From Priapulus caudatus (Eukaryota > Priapulida > Priapulimorpha > Priapulimorphida > Priapulidae), in contig NW_014577067.1 of NCBI RefSeq assembly GCF_000485595.1, forward strand, positions 618,863 to 662,375: DNA of 43,513 nt, given 5' to 3'. Under the pieces are notes generated by a model. The model was not told the origin of the DNA and did not search any database. It was given only the letters and a program-made list of their open reading frames with translations. A program made the translations under genes and the position numbers. Of this stretch, positions 20,236 to 36,911 are shown piece by piece. Within the stretch, counting starts at the first letter, position 1, and each line of letters starts with the position of its first letter.

Positions 20236-20886
20236 TAGATACAATAATGGAACCCAACAAGAGTAGGGTTACAACGCGAGCCTATTCTTTTCTTTGGAGG
20301 AGCCCCTGAGTGATTCACTCAGGGCGGTTTTATGGTGCTTTTTTGAGACTAGAACTTCCAAACTGAGTTTATTCTAAACACGAACCTTTCTCCGCTATCC
20401 TGGGACTTGCTATGTATCACAATACTCTGTATTAAACTAATATAACCCAACCCTAACCCAATGACGTAGCGTTCGGCTAACTTCGGCTCCAAGATCGAAT
20501 GTATCATGGGATGCCTGCTGTCAGTCATGACGTCACCAGAGCCAGCATGTCAGGCAACACAGGAGCCGAAGTTAGCCGAATGCTATGCGCATTGGGAATG
20601 TGTGCATCACAGGTCAACAGAAATGGCGCTCGAAATATCGCCGCTCGTCGCTTCGAAATTTTGTGACAGGTTATATTAGTTTAATACAGAGTATTGTGAT
20701 ACATAGTAGGTCCCAGGATAGCGGAGAAAGGTTCGTGATTAGAATAAACCCAGTTTGGAAGTGCTAGTCTCGAAAAACGCTCCATAAAACTGCCCTGAGT
20801 GAATCACTCAGGGGCTCCTCCAAAGAAAAGAATACGCTCGCGTTGTAACCCTACTCTTGCTGGGTTACATTATTGTGTCTAAGCCG
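20236..20886. mobile_element. 650-bp nested foldback element downstream of KLHL8
   Basis: Arms of about 210 bp (20236-20445 and 20668-20881). The ends tagatacaataatggaaccc / gggttacattattgtgtcta are mirrored. A second inner palindrome (ttcggctaacttcggctcc / ggagccgaagttagccgaa, 20469-20583) sits in the loop. The 11-bp word TAAGCGTCATG flanks it (20225-20235 and 20887-20897), though with 5 extra bases inside the right copy. Confidence 0.85.
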
Positions 20887-22815
20887 TAAGCGTCATGGTG
20901 CACTGTTGCTGAAATGTTTTAACCGCTATACTAAATATGGGCTCTTGTTTAAGGAGCCGACTGAGGGTGAGGAGATCCGCAGATTGGTTTGAGATGTGCA
21001 CACTAGATGGCAGCTCAGTTTCTCCACAGATATTGACCGTGTGAATCATTGCTCATCTGACTGTGGGAAATCATTCTAAGTAGTGTCCGAGGCACGTCTG
21101 TCATATGCTTAGTGCCCGAGTTATAGTAAAGCACATACTGTGACATAGTACTGTGACTACTGTCCACGTAACAATCATATCAATATTTGCAGTTGATCAG
21201 ATAATGCTACGTGAAGTTGAAAGGATTTCGTAATATATAGTATTTTCAAAATCATGTAGGGTAATTTTGGTTGTTACTGAATGTAGCAAATAAACGGTTT
21301 AGTGATATAAGGTACATCACACCTTCCTTATGGTAGAAGATCGGTGTAAATTATATTTCCATTGTCAATTAATGAAATGCTCTATGCATAGTCATAGAAA
21401 AACGTGTATTATTGTATTTGCAAATTTAAAATGTTGTGATTGTTGAATCTTTCTGTAGTCTATCATATCATTTAGTTCAATATTTCGTGACGTCGTCTGC
21501 AGTGATTTCTCACAAGTCATGTGAGCACAAGGAAGCTAAGACATTTTCCCGTTAAAAGTACTAAAGTGCAATATAAAATATGCAAATTCTCAGGAGATAA
21601 CGATCAGATTATGTAGGCAGTGTACGTATTTATGCTGTTGCTGCTTACACGACCCTATCCCCGTTACTGAACGCAGGTTGATGCCTTCACTTCCATATGC
21701 CCATCTCTGCAGAGAAACCAACGCCACTTTGTCGCTACCACTGTGGAAAGGTCTTGATACTTACACTCAAATCCTGTTGTTTTGACGGAAAACTGTGTCA
21801 CCATTTGCTTGTGATTTCCTCAGTGTTTCTGTCTACACGCTTGAGTTCTCGAAGGAGTGTGTATGTAGACATGTGACATGTTTATGTGGTGATAGCGATA
21901 AACATCAGTATAAATATGTTACGACATGAAATTCAAAAATTCAAAGTTTTCAACTATCCATAAACTGGTGTTTTCTTCTCAATTACTCAGTAACTTATAA
22001 TGAAAAATGTATTGCCATCATGTTAGGTGGCTTGCATGAGTTAATTGTACGTTGAATTACTGTTGTTTATCTATCTCTATTTTCTACCAAGTATGTATTA
22101 TGTGCATGATTTCTGTATATATTGGTTCCCTTTTCCTATGCCATGAATTCGCAGCGGGTACACGTCTGTTCGGTATAGAAATTGTGAAGGTTATTTATTC
22201 CTTATTCTAAGTTATTCTGTTAGATGATGACAGTGTACTGCGCATTTCCCATTGCTGTGATACGCGCGTTCTTGCATGGAAGTATGCTTGGTGTTGACTC
22301 GACTCATGTAAAAGCAGACGACGGTCTGCATGGGAGGGCATCAAGCAATATTGCACGTCAGTTAGAGGCACGAAGCTGCAGTTGAGAAATACTTTCCCGG
22401 TGCTGTGATCGCTTGCTCTCACGCTGTGCCGGTGCGTTAACACGTTTTGGCGGACTGGTGACGCAGTTGCAAAATAATTGGTGTGATTGGCACTTGGTCT
22501 AATGATCCTGGGCGCAGTGAATGGTATTTATTGTGCTAACGCGATTGCTATTGATGCTATACGCACTAAATATAGCTTGCTTATAAATGGGAATAGAATG
22601 GTAGTTTGCATGAAACAGATGCCAACAACCAAATGCCTCACCCTCCTGTGTGAACCCAAGTTTGTGTTACCTACCAGACAGTTTGACTAATTTTGCGGTG
22701 TTATAAGTATCATTTTTGCCAAAGAAACGTATACCTTATATATTCATTACTATTCAGTGTATATAATATTTTGTGAGTAGTGGATTGAGATTAAGATTTG
22801 CCACGAGATTTTATA
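20887..22815. other. Intergenic stretch
   Basis: AT-rich and unique. A single AATAAA at 21289-21294 on the + strand could serve as a KLHL8 polyadenylation signal, with low confidence. No gene recognised on either strand. Confidence 0.5.
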
Positions 22816-23757
22816 TTGATGTAAACAAAGAGCCTATATTGATCATCAGGGGTGCAAATCCAGGGAGGGGGGACAGGGGGACATGTCCCCCCACGAATTT
22901 TCAGAGGGGGGACATCATATCAAATGTCCCCCCCCCACGATTTTGGATGACCATGATTTTGTGTGTAAGTGTGTGTGTGTGTGTGTGTGTGTGCGTGTGT
23001 GCGTGCGTGCGTGCGTGCGTGCGTGTGTGTTTGTGAAGTGAGAACCTTTTTATTGTGTGTGATAGTGCGTCAACGATTGGCTTCTTTCCCTTTTTTTGTT
23101 ATTGCCAGTTTTCATTTTATTCAAGTGCATTTGAGAGCATAATAATGATCATGCACAACTTAAGAAAAATGTGTCTTGATAAATTTAGTACCGTTTTTTT
23201 AACACGTTTTTTTTCTTATATTAAATAATTCTTATGCAGAAATCATCAAGAGAAAGTATGTTTATGAAAGTTTAGGAGATATCACTCACATTAGACACTG
23301 ATTCAAGGATTAAGCTGGAAACACAAGCTATATTTATTCACGCAAAGAGGACACTGAGTAACTGAGCATCGGTTAGTTTTAACTGAGCATCGGTAATTTT
23401 CATTGCAAATTGATATATGCATATATGATATGACTGGACCAACAATAATAACGGACCAATATATTTTGTGATCAGCCTCAACACCAAATTATTGGTTTTT
23501 CTGCTTTTTGTTTTCTTGATTTTATGACTGCATGTGGACACCAGCACACACATGCATTTGGTTTGTGATAAGATTACGAAAATTGTGTGTGTGCAGGGGC
23601 GTGTACGAGGGGGGGGGGGGTTTCCGAGGGGGTCTGCACAGGGACGGGCCCCCCAGACCTCCCCCCCTTCGCGTGCTCGCTACGGGTGTCCCCCCCACAT
23701 TTCAAAATAGATTCGCGCGCCTGTTGATCATCAATATTATAGGCTCTTTGATGTAAG
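22816..23757. mobile_element. Foldback element with G/C-run ends
   Basis: ttgatgtaaacaaagagcct and gatcatca at the left are mirrored by tgatcatcaatattataggc and tctttgatgtaa at the right (23720-23755). Next to each end lie gggggaca / tgtcccccc runs. A (TG)n(CGTG)n microsatellite is at 22965-23035. No coding domain. Confidence 0.7.
22965..23035. repeat. TG/CGTG microsatellite
   Basis: (gt)n passing into (gcgt)n; open frames through it are Cys/Val artefacts. Confidence 0.9.
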
Positions 23758-23899
23758 CCTAAGATTATTGTATGTGACAGTATGATGTCCTTTATCAGCT
23801 GTATGCAGAATACAGTCGCCTGTTATAGTTTCAAAATCTCTGGTCTATATGTACTTAGGTGTCCTATGGTGTCACTTGGACCCCTTCCTATGTGCAGAG

Positions 23900-24309
23900 A
23901 TATGTCCCGGGGGGCACTCGCCTCGTAACTTGGTGTGTGTGTGGGGGGGGGTGCCTCACTTTGAAAACCTGACCCTGTCGCAAAACGCTTTGCCCCCTGA
24001 AATACACCCTGTCCAAATATACTGTACAAAAAAATATACCCTGTTGCAATATTGCACACTTCGGTTATGTCCTGTCCTCCTGTCAATATAGGGAGGTATT
24101 GGTTCAATATCGGCCTGGTGATATTGGCCCAATATTGTTTTCCCAATATTGGCCTAATATTGTTTTTGCCGATATTGGGCCAATATCAGCTTGCTTGCTG
24201 GGTTTCTAGATAACCCTGTGCCAATAATGATGTTCGGAAAATATACCCTGTCCAGCGGCACGACCCCATTACCGTTATCAATGGGAGTGCCCCCCCCCGG
24301 AGATATGTG
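23900..24309. mobile_element. Foldback element, ends agatatgtcccgggggg
   Basis: Left agatatgtcccggggggcac is mirrored at the right by gtgcccccccccggagatat (24292-24308). Internally, accctgtc and ataccctgt words recur, and the CAATATTGG palindrome cluster lies in its right half. About 410 bp, non-coding. Confidence 0.75.
24083..24192. repeat. Cluster of short ATATTGGCC / GGCCAATAT palindromes
   Basis: In about 110 bp the words caatatcgg, gatattggcc, caatattg, cccaatattgg, cctaatattg and gatattgggccaatatc follow one another in both orientations. Confidence 0.8.
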
Positions 24310-24523
24310 TTCATTGAATTTAGTGGGACTTAGAGGGATTAGGAACTTTACGCATTGCAAGTATCATGATCAATCATGTTCCTTCACAATTTTAATCAAT
24401 TTTAATTAATCCAAAAATAAAACATATTGCATCAACATTCAAGACTATATTTGGAAAGCGTGCAAAGAATGAACAAAAAATAAAAATTCTAGCAAATTCT
24501 AGCAAAATTTTAATGCGTTTCGG

Positions 24524-24598
24524 AGGACCTCCGCCAAACCCCTGAGACTGGCTCACCGAACCCCTGGGGTTCGGTCGAACCCAGGTTAAAAACCACTG
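24524..24598 (-). mobile_element. hAT-like transposon terminus
   Basis: On the minus strand it begins CAGTGGTTTTTAACCTGGG and goes on to a TTCGACCGAACCCC stretch and GGTTCGGTGAGCC. These terminal words are typical of a widespread group of hAT elements and MITEs in animals (from memory). The opposite end and the 8-bp duplication were not found, so the length is open. Confidence 0.6.
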
Positions 24599-24599
24599 A

Positions 24600-26850
24600 C
24601 TTAGATTATTTAATTGTGTCAATGAGTTGATTGCTTTCACTAAGTGTTGTGCATTCGTCTTGTAGGCAGAACTGTAGCGGTTAGCGTGGGAAAGTGGAGG
24701 CGAGGCTAACTCATATCAGCATTACCCGGTGCTACTTCAATGTTAGTTGTTTTATCCAAGAGATCCAAATTAATAACTGTTAATTAGCTTCTACATTGAT
24801 GTTCACCGTTTACTTGTAGAAAACGTAGTGACATGTCCATAGCTTTTGATGGATGTGTATCTGGTATCAATATGGTATATAGAACATGTAAATGTTCTTT
24901 TTCGATATATTGTTGGTGTGAAGTGATCACTACCACCAATATATGGTATTTATTGGTAAAATATTTCACGTAGCTATATTGGCGCGAGTGATTTTGTTGA
25001 ATTCCTGTTGATATCCATTGACTGAATAGCCGACTGTAATGCAGTAAAATCTTTATTGGGTATATAATTTAGTACCTAGTGTGTTAAAGATAAATTTAAT
25101 CTACGTCAACGTATTTTTTACTAAACGTTGATATATCGACGCTTCGATATTTTTACGAAGTGATGTGTGCCCTTACGTTGTTCTCGCTATACTATCACGT
25201 TGCGATTTTGAAACTGAACTACAAACGTCATGTCAGTTAATTAGTTTCTTTGAGCAAGAGAGCCGATTAAGCAGAGTATATTGCTCAACATTTTGCACCT
25301 CAGTTCTATTACTCACAGACCGTTAATGCTCCCGTGGTTGCTTTGCAATAAAGCCGATAATTTCCCTCAGGAAAGCTGCATACATTCGTTACATATTCTC
25401 TACAGTCTACATCACATATAGGTACGTACGCATCCGTGAAATGTTCGTTTCGCCGTTTCATAAAATACAGCCACCTGCAGTGCAAGGCACATTAGCCGTT
25501 ATGTCCCACTGACAACTTTGTTCGTTGTTTATAATCGTGAGAGTCTGAAAATGACCAGCAAATGACGTACGAAGGCTTCACTATGTATCTCCGTTTGTCC
25601 TTGTACAAAAATAGACCTCACGCCCATCAATCGTTAGTCTCCCATTCGCAATGTGAACAATTTGCTTCTAGAGACACTGCACATAAGTGGTGATGAGGGT
25701 GGTTCCTAGTGGTTTGGCAGGTCCATCACGAAATCATGCATGCACTCTAGGGATTGCAGTATATAAAATGTTAGGTTTAGACGATCCCAAATCACTTGAA
25801 ATTGTAGAAATTATACAAAAAGAAAAGAAAAACGCCAATTAACCTTCTACATTTAGGAGGTTTCAATTAGTCCTGTATCTTCAAATGTTAAGAGTAATTG
25901 ACATTTGTTTGTAGCTAAGAATTTTCACTACAATTTCATAGTATAAATGCATATATCAAAAAGTCCAGTGTGCATTATTATATATTGCAAGTCGTAGTTT
26001 CATAATAATCTCAGTTCTCCGAAAGTCACTGCATGGGCCACTATAAACGACTTACACTGTCACTCAAATTTTGGTTTTCCTTATTTACTCCGCCTACCTA
26101 AATTTAGCCTGCCCCCTCCAACCCAGCACCACCAAGGGAAAAAATGGAAATGGGTCAGAGAACACTAGCTATTGTAACGTTGCATATATTGCCATCAGTT
26201 TTTTGAGACAGCAAAAGCGAATTATAAATTACTCAGTAGGAATGTGATGGCGCAGCAAAGTAGCCGAGCAGAGGTAAAATCTAGTCAATAATTGCTAACA
26301 TGGCATCAGCTATTTTTGTCAAAGTCCCGGGGAAGCTAATCCAGAGAGACATGATACAAGATTGCGTGGCACAGCTTTGCTGTTGAATGTTGATCCTGAA
26401 CGCTGCACGCGGATGAGACGCGCAGTTCCACGGGATATGCGCACGCGACCGCGGGAATGTTTAAGTATTAAGCGCTGTCCGCAGTGGAGATGTGCGCCAA
26501 ATTCGAGGCCCGGCGCACGTCTACACAGCGGTCAGCGGATGGTCTGTAGTTTTAAAAGATAACAATGAAGACTTTGTTCTAAATAAGAACTATCGGCGGC
26601 TAAATAAGAGAGATCTTGACTAGTCAGTCAAAGGGCTTGTTGGGGGTCCATTATGCAGAGCTTCCAATTGAAATGGCCCATGAAATTATCAAGTGGAATT
26701 GTGTTTTTCGGAACCCCAAAGAAAATGTCTCCCTCTTACATGCACCCACTCCTTGATCAATCACGCATTCCGGCGTAAACAATAACAGAGATGAAATTGT
26801 GTTGTTTGTCGCTCTTAACGCACGTGCATTGATGTACAAGACTGTTGAAA
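24600..26850. other. Intergenic stretch
   Basis: AT-rich to about 26350, then a GC-richer 200 bp (26370-26560). No recognised genes, RNAs or strong repeats. Confidence 0.5.
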
Positions 26851-26851
26851 G

Positions 26852-26890
26852 TACAGGCACTTGGAACTTCTCAATAAAAATAAATATTTA
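26852..26890. mobile_element. Diverged end of the 462-bp MITE family
   Basis: acaggcacttggaac followed by caataaaa resembles the left end of 6441-6902. The match fades within about 40 bp, where the reverse copy of the intron 6 foldback arm begins. Confidence 0.5.
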
Positions 26891-27130
26891 CACAATTTTC
26901 CACAATGATCGACTGCCTGTGTGCAAAATAGGTGAACGTATGTAAAACATATGCGGTTAGTACTTACTGTGACATATCCGTGACTAACTGACACCACTAA
27001 ATTGGTAAAATCAAAATGGTAAAATGTTCCATGCACCTTAAGAAATGCTGAGAAATTACGAGGTTATCATCGCAGAACTCCCGACACCGCCCATCCTGAT
27101 GTCACAAAGCTATATGTAAACAAACACGCG
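26890..27130 (-). mobile_element. Third copy of the KLHL8 intron 6 foldback arm
   Basis: Reverse complement of about 16555-16770, including ggtgtcagttagtcacggat-type sequence and gacatcaggatgggcgg near its outer end. A small internal duplication 'aaaatggtaaaat' at 27006-27023 is private to this copy. Confidence 0.8.
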
Positions 27131-27408
27131 TGTTGCGAGGTGCCTGCCTCCGATATCCATTTCGAGGCCCGCTAAGCCAAGCATAAGGCGCGCGAGCAAG
27201 ACGTCACACACACAGCTACGTTCATTGGCTAAAACAATAGTAGCGCGGTTAGGAATTTTCGGAATTATTTAATTTGAAGAAAAACTTCAATGTTCAATGA
27301 ATGACGCACTCGTTCACTTGCGACAGCGAGTGAAAATGCCGAAAATTTTCCACTTCGATGCGAAATGCATCGGCCGGGCATTTCATTATTTACGAAAAGT
27401 ATATAGTA

Positions 27409-27793
27409 CCGTAGAGTTTGGCTGCTCGCCCGAAACTGGACGCTCCTAAGTGCGCATGCGCCTCTTGTTTTGCAAGGGCGCATACGCAACATGCGCAGTA
27501 GTTATCTGCGCATCTCGCCCATTGAAAACGGTCGCAATAAACAAACATGGCGGCCAACCCGGTCACTCATGGAAACATTTGATTGAAACAATTTGCAATG
27601 TAGTAAGTTAGTAAGACTGTGTTATGTGTCAGGTTACAAGGCGAAACAAAAAGAAAACAAAAGAGCATGGCTACTATTTCTTACGGCCATGCAAAACAAG
27701 ATTCAAACAAAAAGAAAACGAGAGAAAAACAAAAGAGCATGCGCGCATGCACACATAGGAGCGTCGTTTCGGGCGAGCGTCCAATCTCTACTG
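27409..27793. mobile_element. Foldback element with NRF1-like palindromes in its arms
   Basis: The left arm ctcgcccgaaactggacgct-type (about 27422-27450) is mirrored by aggagcgtcgtttcgggcga (about 27757-27776). Each arm also holds a GCGCATGCGC-type palindrome (27452-27462 and 27739-27750). The element ends where the 6.6-kb repeated block begins. An ATGGCGGCC word at 27546 resembles a YY1 site. Confidence 0.65.
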
Positions 27794-28473
27794 GACAAAG
27801 CCCCATTCATGTCCATCAACGAGGAAGGCGGGGCTTATTCTGATTACGGAGATGCGAAAATGCTACAGAAAGACGTAGCGCAGTGCGCTAAACAGCGTGT
27901 TATTTTCGTATTTGTGGCAAACTCTATCGTAGGAAACCGTTCTAACATAGCAGAATGCCCTAGTTCCTGAGATCAGCAATTTGGTGGTCCAATGGGTCCC
28001 CACCTTTAAAAATATAAAAGACTGGTGCGGCGTAGGCTGTGATTGGAAGACACAGTGTCAATCCTCGGCGCGCCCAGGCATCTTGGCCGCATCACGTCAA
28101 GTGGAATCAGACATGGCAACTACAATAATAGAAATACAGAACTACAAAACCTACAACATTCAGGGAGGCCAAGTTTTATTTCAACATAACAGTGTTGATT
28201 ATATAACTCGTGAAATACATAGTAAACAACTGGCATAAATTAAACTATCAGTAAGCAACAGATATCCCAGCTCTAATATACAGGCTATGACTAGAATGCA
28301 ACAAATAAATTCTGACAAATTTAAACAAGCTGCTTTTTTATATTTTAAAATAGCTGCCTGATAACCATGCTTGCAACACTTTACCACACTAACTTTGACT
28401 ATTAACACCATAAATAAAAATTATTATTTTTTGACTTGGTAGTGTGTATGTGTTTATATTACCGGGTAGTTAT

Positions 28474-28705
28474 GCTCATAGGGTCTATGTCCCCCAGGGT
28501 ACTGCTGGAACGTACCCTGGGTACGGTCCGGTATACCGGAACGTACCCTGGTAACCACTTGATATGGTTAGGATTAGGGAGTAGGCGTAGGCGACTCCCT
28601 AGACTCGTTAGTGGAGTAGGCGAGGTATGGTCCGGCATATTAGATAGTACCAGGGTACGTTCCGGTATACCGGACCGTACCCAGGGGGACATAGACCCTA
28701 TCAGC
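28474..28705. mobile_element. Foldback MITE, family A, perfect 9-bp target duplication
   Basis: Starts gctcatagggtctatg and ends catagaccctatcagc. Flanked by GGTAGTTAT at 28465-28473 and 28706-28714. Same internal arms as 3531-3820 but shorter. Lies downstream of the LDH stop, within the duplicated block. Confidence 0.9.
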
Positions 28706-28714
28706 GGTAGTTAT

Positions 28715-29967
28715 CTAGGTAACAACTTACTAATACCCATAACAACCATTATGACCATCATTGTAAAATATTGTGTAAAAATAAAATACACATCGTCCTC
28801 GTTTAACGTAGTCCACTGCATCATCAAAACTGCGATCTCCCTGTGTGCACAGATCATGAAATTTCAACTATATTATGTGACCCTCGCGTGATCTTGACAT
28901 TGATTACAACACTATCAGTGATGTTTTCTTCACCTGCCTCTCACCTAACTTGTTGAAATGGCCATTCCCTATTGGCCGAGGCTATGCATGGAAGTGTTTA
29001 ACACTTTTCTGTCGGAACAAAAGGGGATTTAAGCTAATTCTAACCATCTAAGTAAATGGGATTTACCCATAAAAATACATTAAAAAAAATTTGGCATAAT
29101 TGTATAGTAATAAAAGAAAATCATTTCATAATAGCTGTATATTAAAGGACATTGAGATCTAAGTGAGTGACAATGTAAACAAGTGTCTACATCACTCCAG
29201 CCCCCCCCCCCGCGCCCAACAATGTTCGTCATAAACTAGCACATAATAACCAATGTAAACGGCCAAAAATCATAATAATGAAGTGCTCCACAAAATTTAC
29301 CGAATACCTTTCCTAAATTAAGCAACACAATAAAGAAACAACACTAAGCGGCTTAAATCAACTTTAAACTATGATTATCCGTACAGTGTAAACACAATCC
29401 TATGGCTACCACCATGGGTGAACATTTCATCGTGTGCAAGTAAAATCTAGGTCGGTCTGTATGAAAACTACAGATTATAAATTACTATGATAATAAATTC
29501 GTTAAAAATACTACATAATTTAACCGTGTTCCCCAGACACATATTTTACTGGGCTAACCTAGTGTTTACTGACTAATTTCCATGTCCAATTTAATTCAAT
29601 CTATATGAGAATCACAGACTACAATCACTATCGCACTAAAGTTGTCAAAAATACTACATACTAAATTACTACTCTACCAACTACTTTATCTAATGAAATA
29701 ACCCTGTTCTACACAAAATGCAGTCGTTGATGGTTGGCTTTTTGTTTTTTTCCCCATGTCTTCTTATTAGTAGTGATGATCAGATATGACAACAAGTTGC
29801 TTTTCTTCTAGTTTCTCTACACACTCACAAGCTGCAACAACCTTAGCGTATGTACTATCGGTAGAGACCAGTGTGCGTTTTGCATGTTGTGAGCTGCAAC
29901 GACCGTATAGCATTCCCAAAGTACAGGCATTCGATGCCTCCGACACAGGACGCGCGCGCACGCTTTC
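28715..29967. other. Non-coding stretch downstream of LDH
   Basis: AT-rich, with a C-run at 29201-29212. It would include the LDH 3' untranslated region on the minus strand, whose end I cannot place. Confidence 0.5.
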
Positions 29968-34049
<4,082 letters not shown>

Positions 34050-34400
34050 CTACGAGAAGGTATAGGAATCGTGAACATACAATCCTACTTGGTTTCTAAC
34101 CCAGCTCCAGTTGTTAACATAGGGCTTTTGAATTGCAGGCCGAGTGCAAATCAGCAAAATGCCAGATGATGGTTTTGGGAGTTGCACTTGATGACCATAG
34201 GTGAAAAATAAAACCTTACTCATAATCACAGCAAACTGGTCTCACATGATAAATGGGAGTACATCTCTATTCCTAGGCTACCATGTGTTCTCATCCACAA
34301 GCCGGGCATTTGCTAGCTCGAATACCTCAATGGTTTGAAAAATTTTGCAACACACAATTAACGAGGCATATAGTGTACACCCCCCCCATCTATTATATAT

Positions 34401-34634
34401 ATCAGGAGTAGATAATAGGGAAGGAGTGTGACATCAATAAACAAGGGAAATTCGTCATTTACTAGCCTTATAATACCTACGATTTACTATGCGTAACTCA
34501 TCCAACTTGAGCTCAAATCGGACACAGTACATTCGCCTAGCATCGTGCGAAATCGTTTCCTCGTATACACCCGCAATCCGGAGATAAAGACTAAAACAAA
34601 CGACACGATGTCGGCGCGAATCGCCGTGCCACAA
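34401..34634. other. Spacer between the two 6.6-kb copies
   Basis: About 234 bp with no match I can see to either copy. Contains no recognisable coding sequence; in particular it does not supply the missing first LDH exon. Confidence 0.6.
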
Positions 34635-35342
34635 CTCTACTGGATCAAAGCCCCATGTCATGTCCATCAACGACGGAGGCGAGGGCTTAGTTCTGCATTA
34701 CGGGAGATGCCGAAATGCTACAGAAAGACGTAGCGCAGTGCGCTAACAGCGTGTTATTTGCGTATTTGTGCCAAACTCTATCGTAGCGAAACCGTTCTAC
34801 ATAGCAGGAATGCCCTAGTTCCTGAGATCAGCAAGTTTGGTGGTCAATGGGTCCCCCCTTAGAAAATATTAAAAGACTTGTTGCGGCGTAGGCTGTGATT
34901 GGAAGGACACGTGTCAATCCTCGGCGCGCCAGGCATCTTGGCCGCATAACGTCAGTGGAATCAGACATCGGCAACTACAATATAGAATACAGAACTACAA
35001 ACGTACAAAATTCAGGTGAGGCCAAGTTTTATTTACAACATAACAGTTGGTTTGATTATATAACTCGTGAAAATACATAGTAAACAAACTGGCATAAATT
35101 AAAACTATCAAAGCAACAGCATATCCAGGTCCCTCTAAATACTACAGCTAGTGACTAGATGCCAACAAATAAAATTCTGACAAATTTAAACAAGGCTGCT
35201 TTTTTATAAATTTTAAATAGCGCCTGATAACCTGCTTGCAACACTTTACCACACTAACTTTTGACTATTAAACACCATAAAATAACAAAAATTATTACTT
35301 TTTGACTGCTAGTTGTGTATGTGCTTATATTTACGGTAGTTA

Positions 35343-35577
35343 TGCCCATAGGGCTATGTCCCCCAGCGGTTACGCCCTGACGTACGCCTGGGTACGCGGC
35401 TGCGGTATACCGGAACGACCCTGCGAACCAGTTGATATGGTTTAGGGCTTAGCGAGTAAGCGAGGCGGACTCCCTAGACTCGTTAGTGAGTAGGCGAGTT
35501 ATGGTCCGGCATATTAAATAGCTACCAGGTACGTTCGGTATACGCGGGACCCTACCAGGGGGACTAGACCTATCAGC
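35343..35577. mobile_element. Family A MITE in the second locus copy, indel-rich
   Basis: Counterpart of 28474-28705 at the same relative place in the second 6.6-kb copy, with many short indels. It is copied with the block and is not an independent insertion. Confidence 0.8.
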
Positions 35578-36911
35578 GGTAGTTATCTAGTAACAACTTA
35601 CTAATACCCATAACAAACCATTATTGACCATCATTGTAAAATAATTGTGTAAAAAATAAAATACACATTTCGTCCTCGTTTAACGTAGTCCACTGCATCA
35701 TCAAAACTGCGATCTTCCCTGTGTGCACAGATCATGAAATTTCAACTATCATTATGTGCACCCTCGGTGATCTTGACAATTATGATTACAACACTTATCA
35801 GTGGATGTTTTCCTTCACCGCCTCTCACCGAACTTGTTGAAATGCCATTCCCTATTGCGCCGAGGCCCTATTGCCATGCGAAGTGTTTAAAACTTTCTGT
35901 CGGAACAAAGCGGGATTAAAGCTAATTCTACCATACTAAAGTAAATGGGATTTACCATAAAAAATACATTAAAAAATTGGGCATAATTGGTATAGGTAAT
36001 AAAGAAATCATTTCATCAATAGCTGTATATTAAGGCACATTGACGATCTAAGTGGAGCTGGACCAATGTAAACAAGTGTCTACATCGACTCCAGCCCCCC
36101 CCCCGCGCCAACAATGTTTCGTCGGTAAGCTAGCCACTATAACAATGTAACGGCCAAAAATCATAATAATGAAGTGCTCCACAAATTGTACCGAATACCT
36201 TTCCTAAATTACAGGCAACACAATATAAAGAAACAACACTAAGCGGCTTAAATCAACTTGTAAACTATGATTATCCGCTACAGTATAAAACACAATCCTA
36301 TGGCTACACCAATGGCGCTGAACATTGTCATCGTGTGCAAGTAAATCTTAGCCGTCAGCGTCTGTATGAAAACTACAGATTGAGTGAAAGTTACTATGAG
36401 TTTAATAAATCTCGTTAAAAATTACTTACTAATTTAACCGTGTTTCCCAAGACACATATTTTACTGGGCTAACCTAGTGTTTACTGGGACTAATTTCCCA
36501 TGCTGCCAATTTAATTCATATCTATATGAGAATCACAGACTACATCACTATCGCACTAAAGTTACATACTAAAAATGACTACATACTAAATTACTACTCT
36601 ACCAACTACTTTATCTAATGAAAGTAACCTGTATACTACACATAAATGCCAGTCGTGATGGTTGGCGGGGGGATTTTTGTTTTTTCCCCCCATGTCTTCT
36701 TATAGTAGTGATGATCAGCCATATGACAACAAGTTGCCCTTTTCTTCTAGTTTCTCTACACATCACAAGCGTGCAACAACCTTAGCGTATAGTACTATCG
36801 GTAGGAGACCAGCTGTTGCTTTGGCATGTTGTGAGCAGCTGCCAACGACCGTTATAGCATTCCAAAGTACAGGCAGCGATGCTCCGCAACAGGACGCCTG
36901 CTGCACGCCTT

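Noticed and set aside
20447-20459. Telomere-like aaccctaaccc
   Set aside because: Only about two units, inside a foldback element; not a telomeric array.
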